64,000 bases of DNA from Chryseolinea lacunae. GTDB taxonomy: Bacteria; Bacteroidota; Bacteroidia; Cytophagales; Cyclobacteriaceae. Position numbers and translations under genes: made by a program. Location of the stretch: NCBI RefSeq assembly GCF_016735595.1, contig NZ_JAERRB010000012.1, forward strand, positions 124,001-188,000, in the 5' to 3' direction. Below the pieces are notes generated by a model. The model had not been told where the DNA came from, did no database searches, and saw only the letters and a list, made by a program, of their open reading frames with translations. Each line of letters starts with the position of its first letter. Position 1 is the first letter of the stretch. Positions 1-8,752 of the stretch are shown one piece after another.

Positions 1-61
1 GCGCAAACGCCCCTATGGGCAAACATATCGTCAGAATCAAAACAGCCAGGCGTGTCTTCAT
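1..61 (-). CDS. 5' end of a secreted-protein gene (partial)
   Basis: Only the first 20 codons lie in the window; the gene runs off the left edge. An ATG at 59-61 on the minus strand opens the peptide MKTRLAVLILTICLPIGAFA, which has the charged n-region, hydrophobic core and small-residue end of a Sec signal peptide. It follows the membrane-protein gene ending at 91 by about 30 bp on the same strand, so the two are probably co-transcribed. The product is exported; its function cannot be told. Confidence 0.55.
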   Translation of the reverse strand, partial: MKTRLAVLILTICLPIGAFA

Positions 62-90
62 AGCACGATGTGCCCTAACGTTGGTTGCCA

Positions 91-1269
91 TCATCGTACA
101 ATCCGTTTTAACCACCCTCCCCAACCCAACCCTGCACGCGACGAGAGCACCGCCAGCACAAACGCGATGGCGATACCTTTCACCAGTTCCAGGCCCGACG
201 AGACCATGTGGGGGCGAAAGAAGTAGCGGTATTCCCAGTTGGGATCGGCTCCAAAATACCATTTTGAAGTGCCAAAGAACCAGTGCCCGTGCGATGCCAT
301 CAGCAAGGTGGCAAAGGGCCATTGAAATAATATAAACACAAACAGAAACACAGCGCCGCACACCACGGCCTGCACCCAACGGTGTGACCAGGGCGAACGG
401 TGCACCACCAAATCGATAGCCACCGCCGGCAGCAGAATGAGCAAAGGAAAATCAAACGGCTGAAACGACGTGATGGGGTTCAGCACGGGCCCAAGACGCG
501 GCGTGGCCGGAAAGAGCGGCAGAATCCACACCATGAGCATCAGCAAAACCGAATAGACCGCCGATGCCTGCGTGGCTCCCCACCTGGAACGCGACGACAC
601 TGAAAACGAAACCAGCAACAACGGGAACAACCCGCTCGCCACTTCATAGAACACCACATTATGCATTTCGTGACGCCCCAGATATTCGGACGCCATCGTG
701 TAGATCATGGCCAGAATAAAGCCCGACGACAGCGCCTGCAACAACGTGAACCGCCGTTGCACGTTCGGCGTCAATTCGGCAGCGTCCAGGTTCTGATAGG
801 CTACCACACTCACGATGGCGCCCAGCTGTATGGTGATCATGCCCAACAACAAAACCGTATGCGGCGGCGAAAGAATGGTAACGTCCAGCCCATAGGTGTT
901 GTGCCACCAGTCGTCGAACGGCGCCGAGGTGAGCATAGCCAGAGCGCCCCAGATGCAAAACAGGTTGCCCAGCGATCCATAGAATATGCCCCAGAACTTC
1001 ACACTGCGTTCGCGGCCCGCACCGGCCTTAAAGGTGAGCGCGAGCACGCGATAGCCGGAAAACAACCCGGCCACTACACCGCCCAGATAGATGGCTAGAT
1101 GGGGCGCCGAAAACAAACCGTCGCGCCCAATGCTGATGTGCCACGAGATGTCCCAGATCAGGCCCACCATGATGCTGAGCGAAGCGAGAACGGTTACATA
1201 CAAATAGAGGGGAACAGCTTTGGCGTTGTGTTCGGCAGGCGCCGGCCATGAAAGAGCATCCATAGTCAT
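91..1269 (-). CDS. Multi-pass integral membrane protein, unknown function
   Basis: A 392-residue protein made almost wholly of hydrophobic segments (about ten membrane spans by eye) joined by short polar loops. The loop near residues 40-60 has aromatic and His residues (WDISWHISIGRDG) and another holds FDDWWHNTYGLD, so paired Trp/His motifs sit at membrane edges. I do not recognise a transporter or enzyme signature. ATG codons at 1269 and 1263 are both possible starts. The next gene on the strand begins about 30 bp downstream with a signal peptide, suggesting a two-gene unit. Confidence 0.8.
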   Translation of the reverse strand: MTMDALSWPAPAEHNAKAVPLYLYVTVLASLSIMVGLIWDISWHISIGRDGLFSAPHLAIYLGGVVAGLFSGYRVLALTFKAGAGRERSVKFWGIFYGSLGNLFCIWGALAMLTSAPFDDWWHNTYGLDVTILSPPHTVLLLGMITIQLGAIVSVVAYQNLDAAELTPNVQRRFTLLQALSSGFILAMIYTMASEYLGRHEMHNVVFYEVASGLFPLLLVSFSVSSRSRWGATQASAVYSVLLMLMVWILPLFPATPRLGPVLNPITSFQPFDFPLLILLPAVAIDLVVHRSPWSHRWVQAVVCGAVFLFVFILFQWPFATLLMASHGHWFFGTSKWYFGADPNWEYRYFFRPHMVSSGLELVKGIAIAFVLAVLSSRAGLGWGGWLKRIVR

Positions 1270-1327
1270 AGAGGGTTACAACCAAAGATAGTTTTTAAAT
1301 CGGGAGTTGAAAACAGTCTGGTGTAGT

Positions 1328-2206
1328 TTACGCCTCACGTGCCGGTAGGTCTGACGTTTCTTTCTTCTGAAACCGGACCGTCACAAAAGCTCCGGCCAAT
1401 GCACTGACGGCATTGACTGAAAAGAACAACATGGAAAATGCGACCGCTTTATTTTGCTCGATCGAGAGGTAGCGCGCCGCCAAAACAAAAACCAGCTCGC
1501 GCACCCCAATGCCGCCCAGTGTGACGGGCGCAATGGTGGCCAGCGAGGAAACAAAAAACACCGCGACATACACCCCCATTTCGCCGGGCGCAACGTGCAT
1601 GCCGGCAAACAACAGGAGCGCCGCCACTCCCTGCAGGCTTTGGATGGTCAGCGCAAGGCCATTCCCCCACCCGGCCAACGCCGCATACTCCGGCGCCAGC
1701 CATCGCGTGGCGCCATAGAACACCGGAAACACCAGCACCGTGGCCACGCCCACCAAGAGCTTTACCAACGGGAGGGCATCCAACGCCGGCAGCAACACCA
1801 CCAGCAACAACGACAAAAACAACAAGGCCACGGCACCGCTCACACGATCCCACAACACGGCCTTAAAAACGTTTCGCCACGAAATGCCCAGCGCCTTCGA
1901 AATGATCACAATCTTATAGCCATCGCCGCCAATGCCCCCGGGCAGGAAGAGGTTATAGAACATGCCCTTGTAATAGAGCAACAGGTTTTCGCGCGTGGTG
2001 ATGTGCGCTCCTGAGGCGTGAAAAAATTTATGAAGACGCCAGGCACCGGCCACCTTCGACACGTTGTAGAGCAAAAACGAGCCGACCAAAAACAACACGG
2101 GCACCTGCTCCAACCACACAACCAGCAAGGCCATGTCGACCTGGCGCGCCACCCAAAACAACGCGAGCGCAGACAGCCCGATCTTAATGAACAACTTCCA
2201 GTTCAA
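1328..2206 (-). CDS. Lysylphosphatidylglycerol synthase TM-region / flippase-like protein (UPF0104)
   Basis: About 290 residues with some eight membrane segments. It resembles the membrane half of MprF, a family also found as AglD/YbhN-like proteins that accompany glycosyltransferases. A loop rich in Gly (LFLPGGIGGDGYK) is the typical conserved patch. It follows the GT2 gene on the same strand. The reading frame opens at a TTG at 2293, 110 bp inside that gene, but no ATG precedes the first membrane span; a TTG at 2206, overlapping the GT2 stop by 23 bp, is a better guess. Likely role, by inference: moving or modifying a polyprenyl-linked sugar or lipid. There is no aminoacyl-transferase domain, so it is not a full MprF. 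Confidence 0.8.
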   Translation of the reverse strand: MNWKLFIKIGLSALALFWVARQVDMALLVVWLEQVPVLFLVGSFLLYNVSKVAGAWRLHKFFHASGAHITTRENLLLYYKGMFYNLFLPGGIGGDGYKIVIISKALGISWRNVFKAVLWDRVSGAVALLFLSLLLVVLLPALDALPLVKLLVGVATVLVFPVFYGATRWLAPEYAALAGWGNGLALTIQSLQGVAALLLFAGMHVAPGEMGVYVAVFFVSSLATIAPVTLGGIGVRELVFVLAARYLSIEQNKAVAFSMLFFSVNAVSALAGAFVTVRFQKKETSDLPAREA

Positions 2207-3143
2207 GCTCCGGTCGTTTAGTGAAGATCTCGCGGATGGAGTATGTTTTTTTATGCTGCGATTCGTAGTAGACGCGCATGATGAGTTCGGCAATGAGTCC
2301 GAACGTGAGAAACTGAATGCCCGCCAGCACCAGCGTGATGCCGAGGATGAGAATGGGACGACCCCATATTTCGTGGCCCAACATTTTCAATACCAGCAAA
2401 TACAAACTGATGGACGACCCGATGAAAAAACAACCAATGCCCAACGGCCCGAAGAAGTGAATGGGACGCCGGAAATACTTTTTGAAAAACACCATCAGCA
2501 ACAGGTCGCTCATCACCTTAAACGTGCGACCTAGTCCATACTTCGACACACCGAATTTACGCGGGTGGTGTTTCACGTCCACGTCGGTGATTTTGCCGCC
2601 TTCCATCACGGCCAGGATGGGAATGAAACGATGCAACTCGCCATAGAGGCCGAGGCGTTTGGCGGTTTCGCTGCGAAACACTTTCAGGGTGCAGCCGTAG
2701 TCGCGAATGGTGACGCCTGTCAGGTTTCGGATGAGGCGGTTGGCAATCTTGCTGGGAATTTTCCGGAGCAGTGTTCCGTCTTTGCGATCGCGGCGATTGC
2801 CGGCCACAACATCCCACCCTTCGGCCTTCAACTTCTCGAGCATGAAAGGAATGTCGGCAGGATCGTTTTGCAAATCGCCATCCATCGTCACAACATAATC
2901 GCCACACGCCTCAGCAATGCCCGACGCCATGGCGGCCGTTTGCCCGTAGTTGCTGTTGAGAATGACCAGCTTCACGCGATGATCGGCATGAAGTTTCACC
3001 TGCTTCACCGTGTGATCGGTCGACCCATCGTCGACAAGAATCACTTCGTAGGCATAGGCGCGAAGGGCCACGCGAAGGCCTTCGAGCAGCGGCCTGATAT
3101 TCTGCTCCTCGTTAAACAGGGTGATAACAATCGACAGTTCCAT
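2184..3143 (-). CDS. Glycosyltransferase family 2, polyprenyl-phosphate sugar synthase type (DPM1/ArnC/GtrB-like)
   Basis: A 319-residue GT-A enzyme. The nucleotide-sugar site is visible as the early DDGST and the DGDLQNDP motif about 50 residues later (the DXD-type metal site). Two hydrophobic helices near the C-terminus anchor it in the inner membrane, as in GtrB and ArnC. It should transfer a sugar from a nucleotide donor to undecaprenyl phosphate. The ATG at 3143 (MELSIVI) is preferred to the GTG at 3152. It sits head to head with the GT39 gene at 3275, which would use the lipid-linked sugar, and upstream of a flippase-like membrane protein, so the three form a plausible glycan-transfer module. 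Confidence 0.88.
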   Translation of the reverse strand: MELSIVITLFNEEQNIRPLLEGLRVALRAYAYEVILVDDGSTDHTVKQVKLHADHRVKLVILNSNYGQTAAMASGIAEACGDYVVTMDGDLQNDPADIPFMLEKLKAEGWDVVAGNRRDRKDGTLLRKIPSKIANRLIRNLTGVTIRDYGCTLKVFRSETAKRLGLYGELHRFIPILAVMEGGKITDVDVKHHPRKFGVSKYGLGRTFKVMSDLLLMVFFKKYFRRPIHFFGPLGIGCFFIGSSISLYLLVLKMLGHEIWGRPILILGITLVLAGIQFLTFGLIAELIMRVYYESQHKKTYSIREIFTKRPELELEVVH

Positions 3144-3280
3144 ACGCACCACAAAGGAACTTCACGACGGGCGAATAGCGATTAAATTCCGGTTATGATA
3201 AAATTATTTTAATTCATATTTCCATAACCAAAACTAAGGGTCTGCTTTCTAGTTTCGCACATATACTTTCCTGCGTGAAC

Positions 3281-4846
3281 ATGAACCGTTTCCTGATTTT
3301 GCTGGTGCTGAGTGTGGTCGTCTATTTCGTGAACCTCGGCGGCACTTCCATCTACATTCTTGACGAAGCCAAGAACGCCGGCTGCGCAAGCGAAATGCTG
3401 GCGCGACACGACCCCATTGTGCCCACCTTTAACGGCGCACTGCGCACAGACAAACCACCGTTGCACTATTATTTTATGATGACGGCCTATGCCGTGTTCG
3501 GTGTCAACGCTTTTGCTGCGCGGTTCTTTTCGGCCGTGGCCGGCATCGTGCTGGTGATGATGATGTATGTTTACGTGAAACGTTTGCGCAACGAAAGCGC
3601 GGCCTTTTTCTCGGCACTGGTGCTGCTCAGTTCGTTGCAGCTCGCCGTGCAATTTCACCTGGCGGTTCCTGATCCCTACCTCATTGTGTGCATTGCGTTT
3701 TGCCTGCTTTCGTTCTACACCGGGTTTCATCATGCACCGCGTCACATCCTTTGGGTCTATGTGGCCGCAGGCCTTGCCTTTCTGGCGAAGGGGCTCGTAG
3801 CCGTGGTGTTGCCAGGTGTCATCATTCTTGTTTACCTGCTCTCGACACGGCAGCTGACCGGCGCATGTCTGCGAAAGCTTAACCTGCTTTTCGGAATACT
3901 TATTTTCTGCGCTATTGCCCTGCCGTGGTATGCGGCCGTGGGCGTAGCAACACAGGGTGAATGGCTACGCGAATTCTTTGTCGGCCACAACCTGGAACGC
4001 TACACGTCGACCATGGAAGGGCATGGTGGGTTTCCGTTGGCACCCTTTGTTATTTTGCTTGTGGGCATGTTGCCGTTTTCAGTTTTTATAGTCCAGAGCG
4101 CGACATTGGCTGTGCGTGAGAAAAAGGAAAATTCCTTTCTGTGGTTTTGCCTCATCACCGGTGTTGTCTTTGCCACCTTCTTTTCGTTCTCGCGCACGCT
4201 TCTCCCGAGCTACCCCGCTCCTGCCCTTCCCTTTGTTGCCATTTTGCTGGGTGCCTTCCTGGAAAGGTTTGTTCATCACAACACGTTTTCTTCTATCAAA
4301 ATAAAAATAGCGCTTGTGGTTCAGTCGTGTCTTGGTGTGCTCATTGCGCTTGGCGGGTGTGTGGCCTTGCTGCACGAGAAAGAGTTGAATGACCTGCTTC
4401 CCGTTCTTTGGATATTTCTGCCGCTTCCCATCGGTTCGCTGGTGGGATGGTATGCCTATCGTCAACACAAAAATCACCACCTGGTCTATGCGTGGGCTGG
4501 CTCGTGGATGTTGGTGGGTGTCCTGTTTTTCGCGGTGGCCAACCCGGCGTTGGATCAGAAGAATCCTGTAGCGCAATCTTTGCCGCTGCTTCGTTCTACT
4601 TATGGCGACCGAAAGGTGGTGGCCTATCACCTCTTCAATCCTTCCTACGTCTTCAACCTGCAGCGTGTCGTAGACGTGATTGACTCACCCGTTGAACTTC
4701 ACGATCGTATAAAAAACGGGCAAAAGATCGTGGTGCTCACGCGTGCAGAATACCTTCACGAACTTCCCACAACGTCGCCCTTTCGGGTGGTATTTCGTCA
4801 GCGCGATTTGTTTGAAAGTTCAGAAACAATTTTGCTGGCTAACTAA
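3281..4846 (+). CDS. ArnT-like glycosyltransferase family 39 (dolichyl/undecaprenyl-phosphate sugar transferase)
   Basis: A 521-residue protein with about eleven membrane spans and the GT-C signature: an acidic pair (DEAKNA) in the first periplasmic loop, followed by the DKPPLHYYF patch, as in ArnT and PMT enzymes. It should move a sugar from undecaprenyl phosphate to lipid A, a glycan or a protein on the periplasmic side; the acceptor is unknown. A GTG at 3275 is in frame six bases earlier, but the ATG at 3281 is a normal start. It diverges from the GT2 gene with about 140 bp between them. Its 3' end overlaps the convergent PAP2 gene by 8 bp. Confidence 0.88.
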   Translation: MNRFLILLVLSVVVYFVNLGGTSIYILDEAKNAGCASEMLARHDPIVPTFNGALRTDKPPLHYYFMMTAYAVFGVNAFAARFFSAVAGIVLVMMMYVYVKRLRNESAAFFSALVLLSSLQLAVQFHLAVPDPYLIVCIAFCLLSFYTGFHHAPRHILWVYVAAGLAFLAKGLVAVVLPGVIILVYLLSTRQLTGACLRKLNLLFGILIFCAIALPWYAAVGVATQGEWLREFFVGHNLERYTSTMEGHGGFPLAPFVILLVGMLPFSVFIVQSATLAVREKKENSFLWFCLITGVVFATFFSFSRTLLPSYPAPALPFVAILLGAFLERFVHHNTFSSIKIKIALVVQSCLGVLIALGGCVALLHEKELNDLLPVLWIFLPLPIGSLVGWYAYRQHKNHHLVYAWAGSWMLVGVLFFAVANPALDQKNPVAQSLPLLRSTYGDRKVVAYHLFNPSYVFNLQRVVDVIDSPVELHDRIKNGQKIVVLTRAEYLHELPTTSPFRVVFRQRDLFESSETILLAN

Positions 4847-5516
4847 ACTTCGGCTTGGGACCCGAGCTTTTCACTTTATCTTTCAGGCGGCCCTGCATCC
4901 ACTGCGGCTTGTTCATGTTTTCAAAAATATGAAATGACCCGGCGGCGGCCAGCGTGCCCACAAGCGCACCGCACGCCACATCGGTCACAAAATGTTGCAG
5001 CAGGTAAACACGCGACAAGGCCACCAGCAACGACACTATTACCAACACCAGTGTCAGATATTTCTGGCGCATGCAAAGGGCCACAAACACACAGAGGCCA
5101 AAGATGGTGACCGTGTGTCCTGAGGGAAATGAATACAATGTGTGAACTTCCACGCCCGGCACAAAGTGCACGTCGTTCGCATCGAGAAAAGCCATGGGGC
5201 GTTTGGCCATTGGAAACAGGAAACGTTTCAGCAGTGTCACCACAACACCCTGCACGCCGGCATTCACCGCCAGCGCCAGGGCCACATAAATCTTCTGAAA
5301 GATCAGCAACGCCACAAACACGGGCACCAGCAACACGCCTTCGCCCAACTGCGTGAGCCCCGTGAAGAAACGATCGGCCACAGGCGAATGCCACCCGTTT
5401 ATCCACGTCACCGCCTCCAACGGCGGCATCGCGATGCTCAACAACGCGAGCGCCAACAATGTCAAACCAAAACTCCGGTACGTGAACGTGAGATGTGTCT
5501 TATCTTTTTCCGACAT
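4839..5516 (-). CDS. PAP2-family membrane phosphatase
   Basis: A 225-residue membrane protein with all three acid-phosphatase blocks: a KR...KRP stretch for motif 1, SFPSGHT for motif 2, and SRVYLLQHFVTD for motif 3 (His nucleophile and Asp). The family removes phosphate from lipid phosphates such as undecaprenyl pyrophosphate, phosphatidic acid or phosphatidylglycerol phosphate. Next to two polyprenyl-phosphate glycosyltransferases, a role in recycling the lipid carrier is attractive but inferred. The ATG at 5516 (MSEKDK) is preferred over an upstream TTG. The 3' ends of this gene and the GT39 gene overlap by 8 bp. Confidence 0.9.
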   Translation of the reverse strand: MSEKDKTHLTFTYRSFGLTLLALALLSIAMPPLEAVTWINGWHSPVADRFFTGLTQLGEGVLLVPVFVALLIFQKIYVALALAVNAGVQGVVVTLLKRFLFPMAKRPMAFLDANDVHFVPGVEVHTLYSFPSGHTVTIFGLCVFVALCMRQKYLTLVLVIVSLLVALSRVYLLQHFVTDVACGALVGTLAAAGSFHIFENMNKPQWMQGRLKDKVKSSGPKPKFS

Positions 5517-5884
5517 ACAAACAAATTGATATGTCAAAAATAAAGCGCGCGAAAGACCTGAACGTTAATGATGCGTAAAGCAGATTTTAAAAAACATCGT
5601 GCTGATTTTTCTCCACACGATCACACCGTCTTCGCATTTCGCAATGGATTGAAGTCGCTGTGTTTTAACTTCTACCGCATGATCCGTTGCCGGGCAACAA
5701 GAAAAACTTGCGATCGCCGGTCATATTAAATTTGCTCTTTGTGCTAACGAAACCATAACCACGGCATAACAGCCTGCGGGCAACAACGTGAACGAGGCCG
5801 AAAACAAAAACGCCGGAACAAAAATTGTTCCGGCGCTATCCGTCAATCACCGTCCAGCCTAAGGCCGGCGGGTGCAGCGGGGGC
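5517..5884. other. Intergenic region, about 370 bp
   Basis: No credible ORF or RNA gene. It holds the leader of the PAP2 gene on its left side and a transcription terminator (5811-5835) for the lysine-rich gene on its right. The rest is unremarkable. Confidence 0.6.
5811..5835 (-). terminator. Rho-independent terminator of the lysine-rich protein gene
   Basis: The 9-bp arms CGCCGGAAC (5811-5819) and GTTCCGGCG (5827-5835) pair perfectly, and two more A-T pairs can close the loop. On the minus strand the hairpin is followed by TTTTTGTTTT. It lies 50 bp beyond the stop at 5885. Confidence 0.85.
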
Positions 5885-6196
5885 TTAGGCGACATTCAAT
5901 TTAGCCTTCTTCACATCCTTCGCTTTCTTCTCGCCCTTGTCCTTCTTTCTCTTGTCTGTTTTTGCGGCAGCCTTTGTTGCTTTCTTCGCTTTGTCGATCT
6001 CCTTCGTGATTTGCTTCTTCAGCTTTTTGGCTTCCTTCTTTGCATCGTCTTTAATTTGCTTCGTCACTTTTTTCGAAACAGTTTCTACGAGCTTCTTTGT
6101 CTTCTTAGAGGGGGAAACCACTTCCAACTTCTGCAAGGCTTGCTGCAGGGAGTCCGATACGGAACTGCGGATTTCCTTTTTGGTGATTTTTTTCAT
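5885..6196 (-). CDS. Small lysine/alanine-rich basic protein, histone H1-like
   Basis: A 103-residue protein. The C-terminal two thirds is a long run of Lys, Ala, Thr and Asp with no hydrophobic core (for example KKATKAAAKTDKRKKDKGEK), like the tails of eukaryotic H1 and bacterial Hc1-type nucleoid proteins. The first 45 residues could form a helix (SDSLQQALQKLEVV). DNA or RNA binding is inferred from composition only. It is transcribed alone and has its own strong terminator, which suggests a well-expressed gene. Low-complexity Lys-rich proteins evolve quickly, so homology searches may be weak. Confidence 0.75.
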   Translation of the reverse strand: MKKITKKEIRSSVSDSLQQALQKLEVVSPSKKTKKLVETVSKKVTKQIKDDAKKEAKKLKKQITKEIDKAKKATKAAAKTDKRKKDKGEKKAKDVKKAKLNVA

Positions 6197-6389
6197 GCGT
6201 TACGTCATTGATAGGTTATTGTTTTTCAAAGCTACAGTATGTTATTTGAATGTTACCCATGTTAACAAAAACTTAATATTCACTCTTTGTAAACATAAGT
6301 TTCCTATGACGCAACCCTGGCGTTGCCCGCACAACACCTTCATCCGTAAGGGATTATACCATTAGCCGTTGAATGAACGATTGTGGGGG

Positions 6390-7079
6390 TCAGAAAACAC
6401 GATAGCCCACCCGAAGCCCGATAACCGGACGAAATTCGGCACGGTCGTTCTCGCGGGGCGCAAACAAATGATCGGTGTCGTTGCTGAAATATTTAACATC
6501 ACCCTCCCCCACAGGAAGCCCCACATCGGTATAAGTGATGTTGCGATAGGCCACACCAAGGTTGAGATCGAAGAAAAATTTCTGATTATAGTTCCAGCCC
6601 GGAAAGAGCAATATACCAACCTTCAAGCCGCCACCTTCATTGTGGTGCACGACACGATATTGCACGTACTGAAAATAATCACAATCACCGCTGGAGCAAC
6701 CAAAGCCTGCAACTTTCGAGCGATCGAAGGTGATGCGGGCATAATAAAACTCCCCGGCCAGATAGAACGGAATTTTGGATGGCGACTGTGGCAGATAATA
6801 ACGAACCTCGCCAATGCCGCGAAATCCCTGGCGGTTGCTGTAGTCGTCTGAATCATAGTTCCTGAAATTAAATACCCATCCTGCATCATACTGCACCGTA
6901 ACATTCTTCCACACTTTCACCTCGGCCGCCACTTGCAGCGAAGGAAAGAAATAGACAAGGTGTGCGGGACTCCACTTCACGGCAAATCGCGGTGCTTCAA
7001 TACGGCCACTTTGCGCGAAGGTGTTTTGGAAAACACCCAGCATAAAAATAAGCAGACAGGCTGCGCGATGTGTTTTCAT
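6390..7079 (-). CDS. Secreted, probable outer-membrane beta-barrel protein
   Basis: A 229-residue protein with a clear signal peptide (cleavage near TFAQ-SG) and alternating aromatic/polar strands ending in an aromatic residue (VGLRVGYRVF), typical of small outer-membrane barrels. A central CSSGDCDYF loop carries two Cys. Its ATG overlaps the TGA of the upstream LVIVD lipoprotein gene by four bases (ATGA), so it is translationally coupled as the last gene of a three-gene operon. It may form the membrane part of a surface complex with the two LVIVD proteins; this is inference. Confidence 0.78.
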   Translation of the reverse strand: MKTHRAACLLIFMLGVFQNTFAQSGRIEAPRFAVKWSPAHLVYFFPSLQVAAEVKVWKNVTVQYDAGWVFNFRNYDSDDYSNRQGFRGIGEVRYYLPQSPSKIPFYLAGEFYYARITFDRSKVAGFGCSSGDCDYFQYVQYRVVHHNEGGGLKVGILLFPGWNYNQKFFFDLNLGVAYRNITYTDVGLPVGEGDVKYFSNDTDHLFAPRENDRAEFRPVIGLRVGYRVF

Positions 7080-7819
7080 TTTGCTACCGGAATAAGGCTT
7101 AACTTCTTCATTGCATTTTTATCGGTGTAGTCGTATTGTGCCACACCATCGTTGCCCGTGAGAATGAGTGTGCCGTGATTGGGAATGACGTCGTAGGCAT
7201 GATAGTCAGGATAATGTTTGATGATCTTTGCGTTGAGCGGTTCAGACACGTCCAGCAGCGTGAGGCCATGGTCGCCTTCACACACAAACAGCAACCCGCC
7301 ATCGATGCCCAATCCATAGGGCTCCGTGAGCGCATAACTTCCCACCACCGACACGTGCATCGGATCTTTTATGTTGACAACGTCCAACTGGTTTGCACCG
7401 CTGGGTCGGCAACCACTGGAGCGCAGCGTGACATAGGCCATCGTGTCCTGCACCACCACCGGGTCGCACGACACAAAGTGAGCATAGGATGTGTAATAAA
7501 CAGGATTGGCCGGATTGGTGATATCGAAGGCCACCATGCCGTCATTCTTTCCAATAAACACACGTTGTCCCGTGGCATAAATGGTTTCGGCACCCGAACC
7601 CAGATCCACTTCGTTGATTTTTTCGAGCGCACCATCGTCCATAAATTGGTAGACCTTCATCGTGGCGTCTTCCACGGCATAGAGGTGTGTTTCCGTGACG
7701 GCAAAGCGCGCAAGCGAACCGCCCCTGCCAGTGAGGGTGTTGGCGGTGGGTCCGCCGGAATCATCGCAGGCAAAAACCGCCAGCACCATCATCAATAGAA
7801 TATAGAATTTGGTTTTCAT
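7076..7819 (-). CDS. LVIVD-repeat beta-propeller lipoprotein
   Basis: The signal sequence ends in the lipobox LAVFAC, followed by DDSGG, an acidic stretch like Bacteroidota surface-export signals. The body holds several LVIVD-type blades, each with a core like MVAFDITNPANPV, LDVVNIKDPMHV or LTLLDVSEPLNA. Such proteins are expected to be surface-exposed propellers that bind a partner. The ATG at 7819 shares one base with the stop of the upstream gene (TAATG), so I take this start rather than an in-frame one four codons earlier. It is the middle gene of the operon. Confidence 0.85.
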   Translation of the reverse strand: MKTKFYILLMMVLAVFACDDSGGPTANTLTGRGGSLARFAVTETHLYAVEDATMKVYQFMDDGALEKINEVDLGSGAETIYATGQRVFIGKNDGMVAFDITNPANPVYYTSYAHFVSCDPVVVQDTMAYVTLRSSGCRPSGANQLDVVNIKDPMHVSVVGSYALTEPYGLGIDGGLLFVCEGDHGLTLLDVSEPLNAKIIKHYPDYHAYDVIPNHGTLILTGNDGVAQYDYTDKNAMKKLSLIPVAK

Positions 7820-8358
7820 TAGCGGAAACATTTAGGATCTTTCAATGTGCTCAACTCCCAGCCCACCACAACACCCTTCAAACTGTCGACACATTCGAAG
7901 TAGCGACCGTTGCCCGGCGGCACGCGCTGTGCCCACAAATTCTGACGCACCCGGCTTAGCTCGCGGATGTTATGCCAGTCGGCAACATTCAGGGCAACAA
8001 GGTCGGCCAGGTGATCGGCATAGAGCACCTGGTTGCGCACGGCAACTTCTGTGTTGCCAGCCATACGTAGAAACCCAAGTGCTACCGGATGCGACGGGTC
8101 GGCGTTGTTGAACACATGAATGCCTTCATACTTTTCGTTGATGAGCAGGTAGTTCGACACCACATAGATCTTGCCGGGGTGCACCAACGCGCGTGGACTT
8201 TGAAACACGATGGACGCATCGTCGCGCGAAGCATAAACGGGCCGATAGCCTTCCACTTCTCCGACCGGAAATTCGGGCACAAAGGGTGGCTCACGATAGC
8301 AGCCAGGAAAGAAAAGAACCGTGAGCAATACCAGAACAGACAGCACTAACTTTTTCAT
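7819..8358 (-). CDS. Short LVIVD-related lipoprotein
   Basis: A 179-residue protein with a hydrophobic signal ending in FFPGC (lipid-anchored Cys), followed by a beta-rich region that includes LVIVD-like segments (GIHVFNNADPSHPVALGF and VLYADHLADLVALNVAD). It is shorter than the usual LVIVD propeller and ends in KDPKCFR. The next gene begins on its stop codon and carries more blades of the same kind. The pair may make one composite propeller or be a split ancestral gene. The ATG at 8358 (MKKLVLS) fits the signal peptide better than the upstream start at 8376. Confidence 0.78.
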   Translation of the reverse strand: MKKLVLSVLVLLTVLFFPGCYREPPFVPEFPVGEVEGYRPVYASRDDASIVFQSPRALVHPGKIYVVSNYLLINEKYEGIHVFNNADPSHPVALGFLRMAGNTEVAVRNQVLYADHLADLVALNVADWHNIRELSRVRQNLWAQRVPPGNGRYFECVDSLKGVVVGWELSTLKDPKCFR

Positions 8359-8553
8359 GACACAAGAAGGTTGCAAAGACGGGAAGAATAAGGGGCGTGC
8401 ACATCGGGTCTATTCATTTCACACATCAACAGCGTGCCACGCCCTGAACATGGACACCGTTTGCCTGCTAAACGTTGGAATGACTTTCAAAATAAAATCA
8501 TGTAGAAAGAAAGTTCTGCGCATCACCATTCCGTCTATGAAACAGACTTTACA

Positions 8554-8706
8554 TTAAAGCCGTGCCCGGATAAGCTTCACGGTGATGGGCACCAGCAACA
8601 TGGTGAATGCGAAGCCAATGGCAAGACCAAACCGGGCTTCTATGAGGATGGCAATGCAGGCGAATACAAAAAGCAGTCCTATGAAAACGATAATCTTCAA
8701 TATCAT
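8554..8706 (-). CDS. Small membrane protein, 50 residues
   Basis: Starts MILKIIVFIGLLFVFACIA and has two short hydrophobic segments separated by EARFG, ending in KLIRARL. The frame extends upstream to a TTG, but the ATG at 8706 is the natural start. It is probably a two-helix inner-membrane miniprotein of unknown role. The gene stands between two unrelated small genes on the same strand, 46 bp downstream of the 8753 gene's stop. Confidence 0.5.
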   Translation of the reverse strand: MILKIIVFIGLLFVFACIAILIEARFGLAIGFAFTMLLVPITVKLIRARL

Positions 8707-8752
8707 GAGTCGTAACAGCAGTCCAAAGTCAACAATCAACAACAAATCAAAT

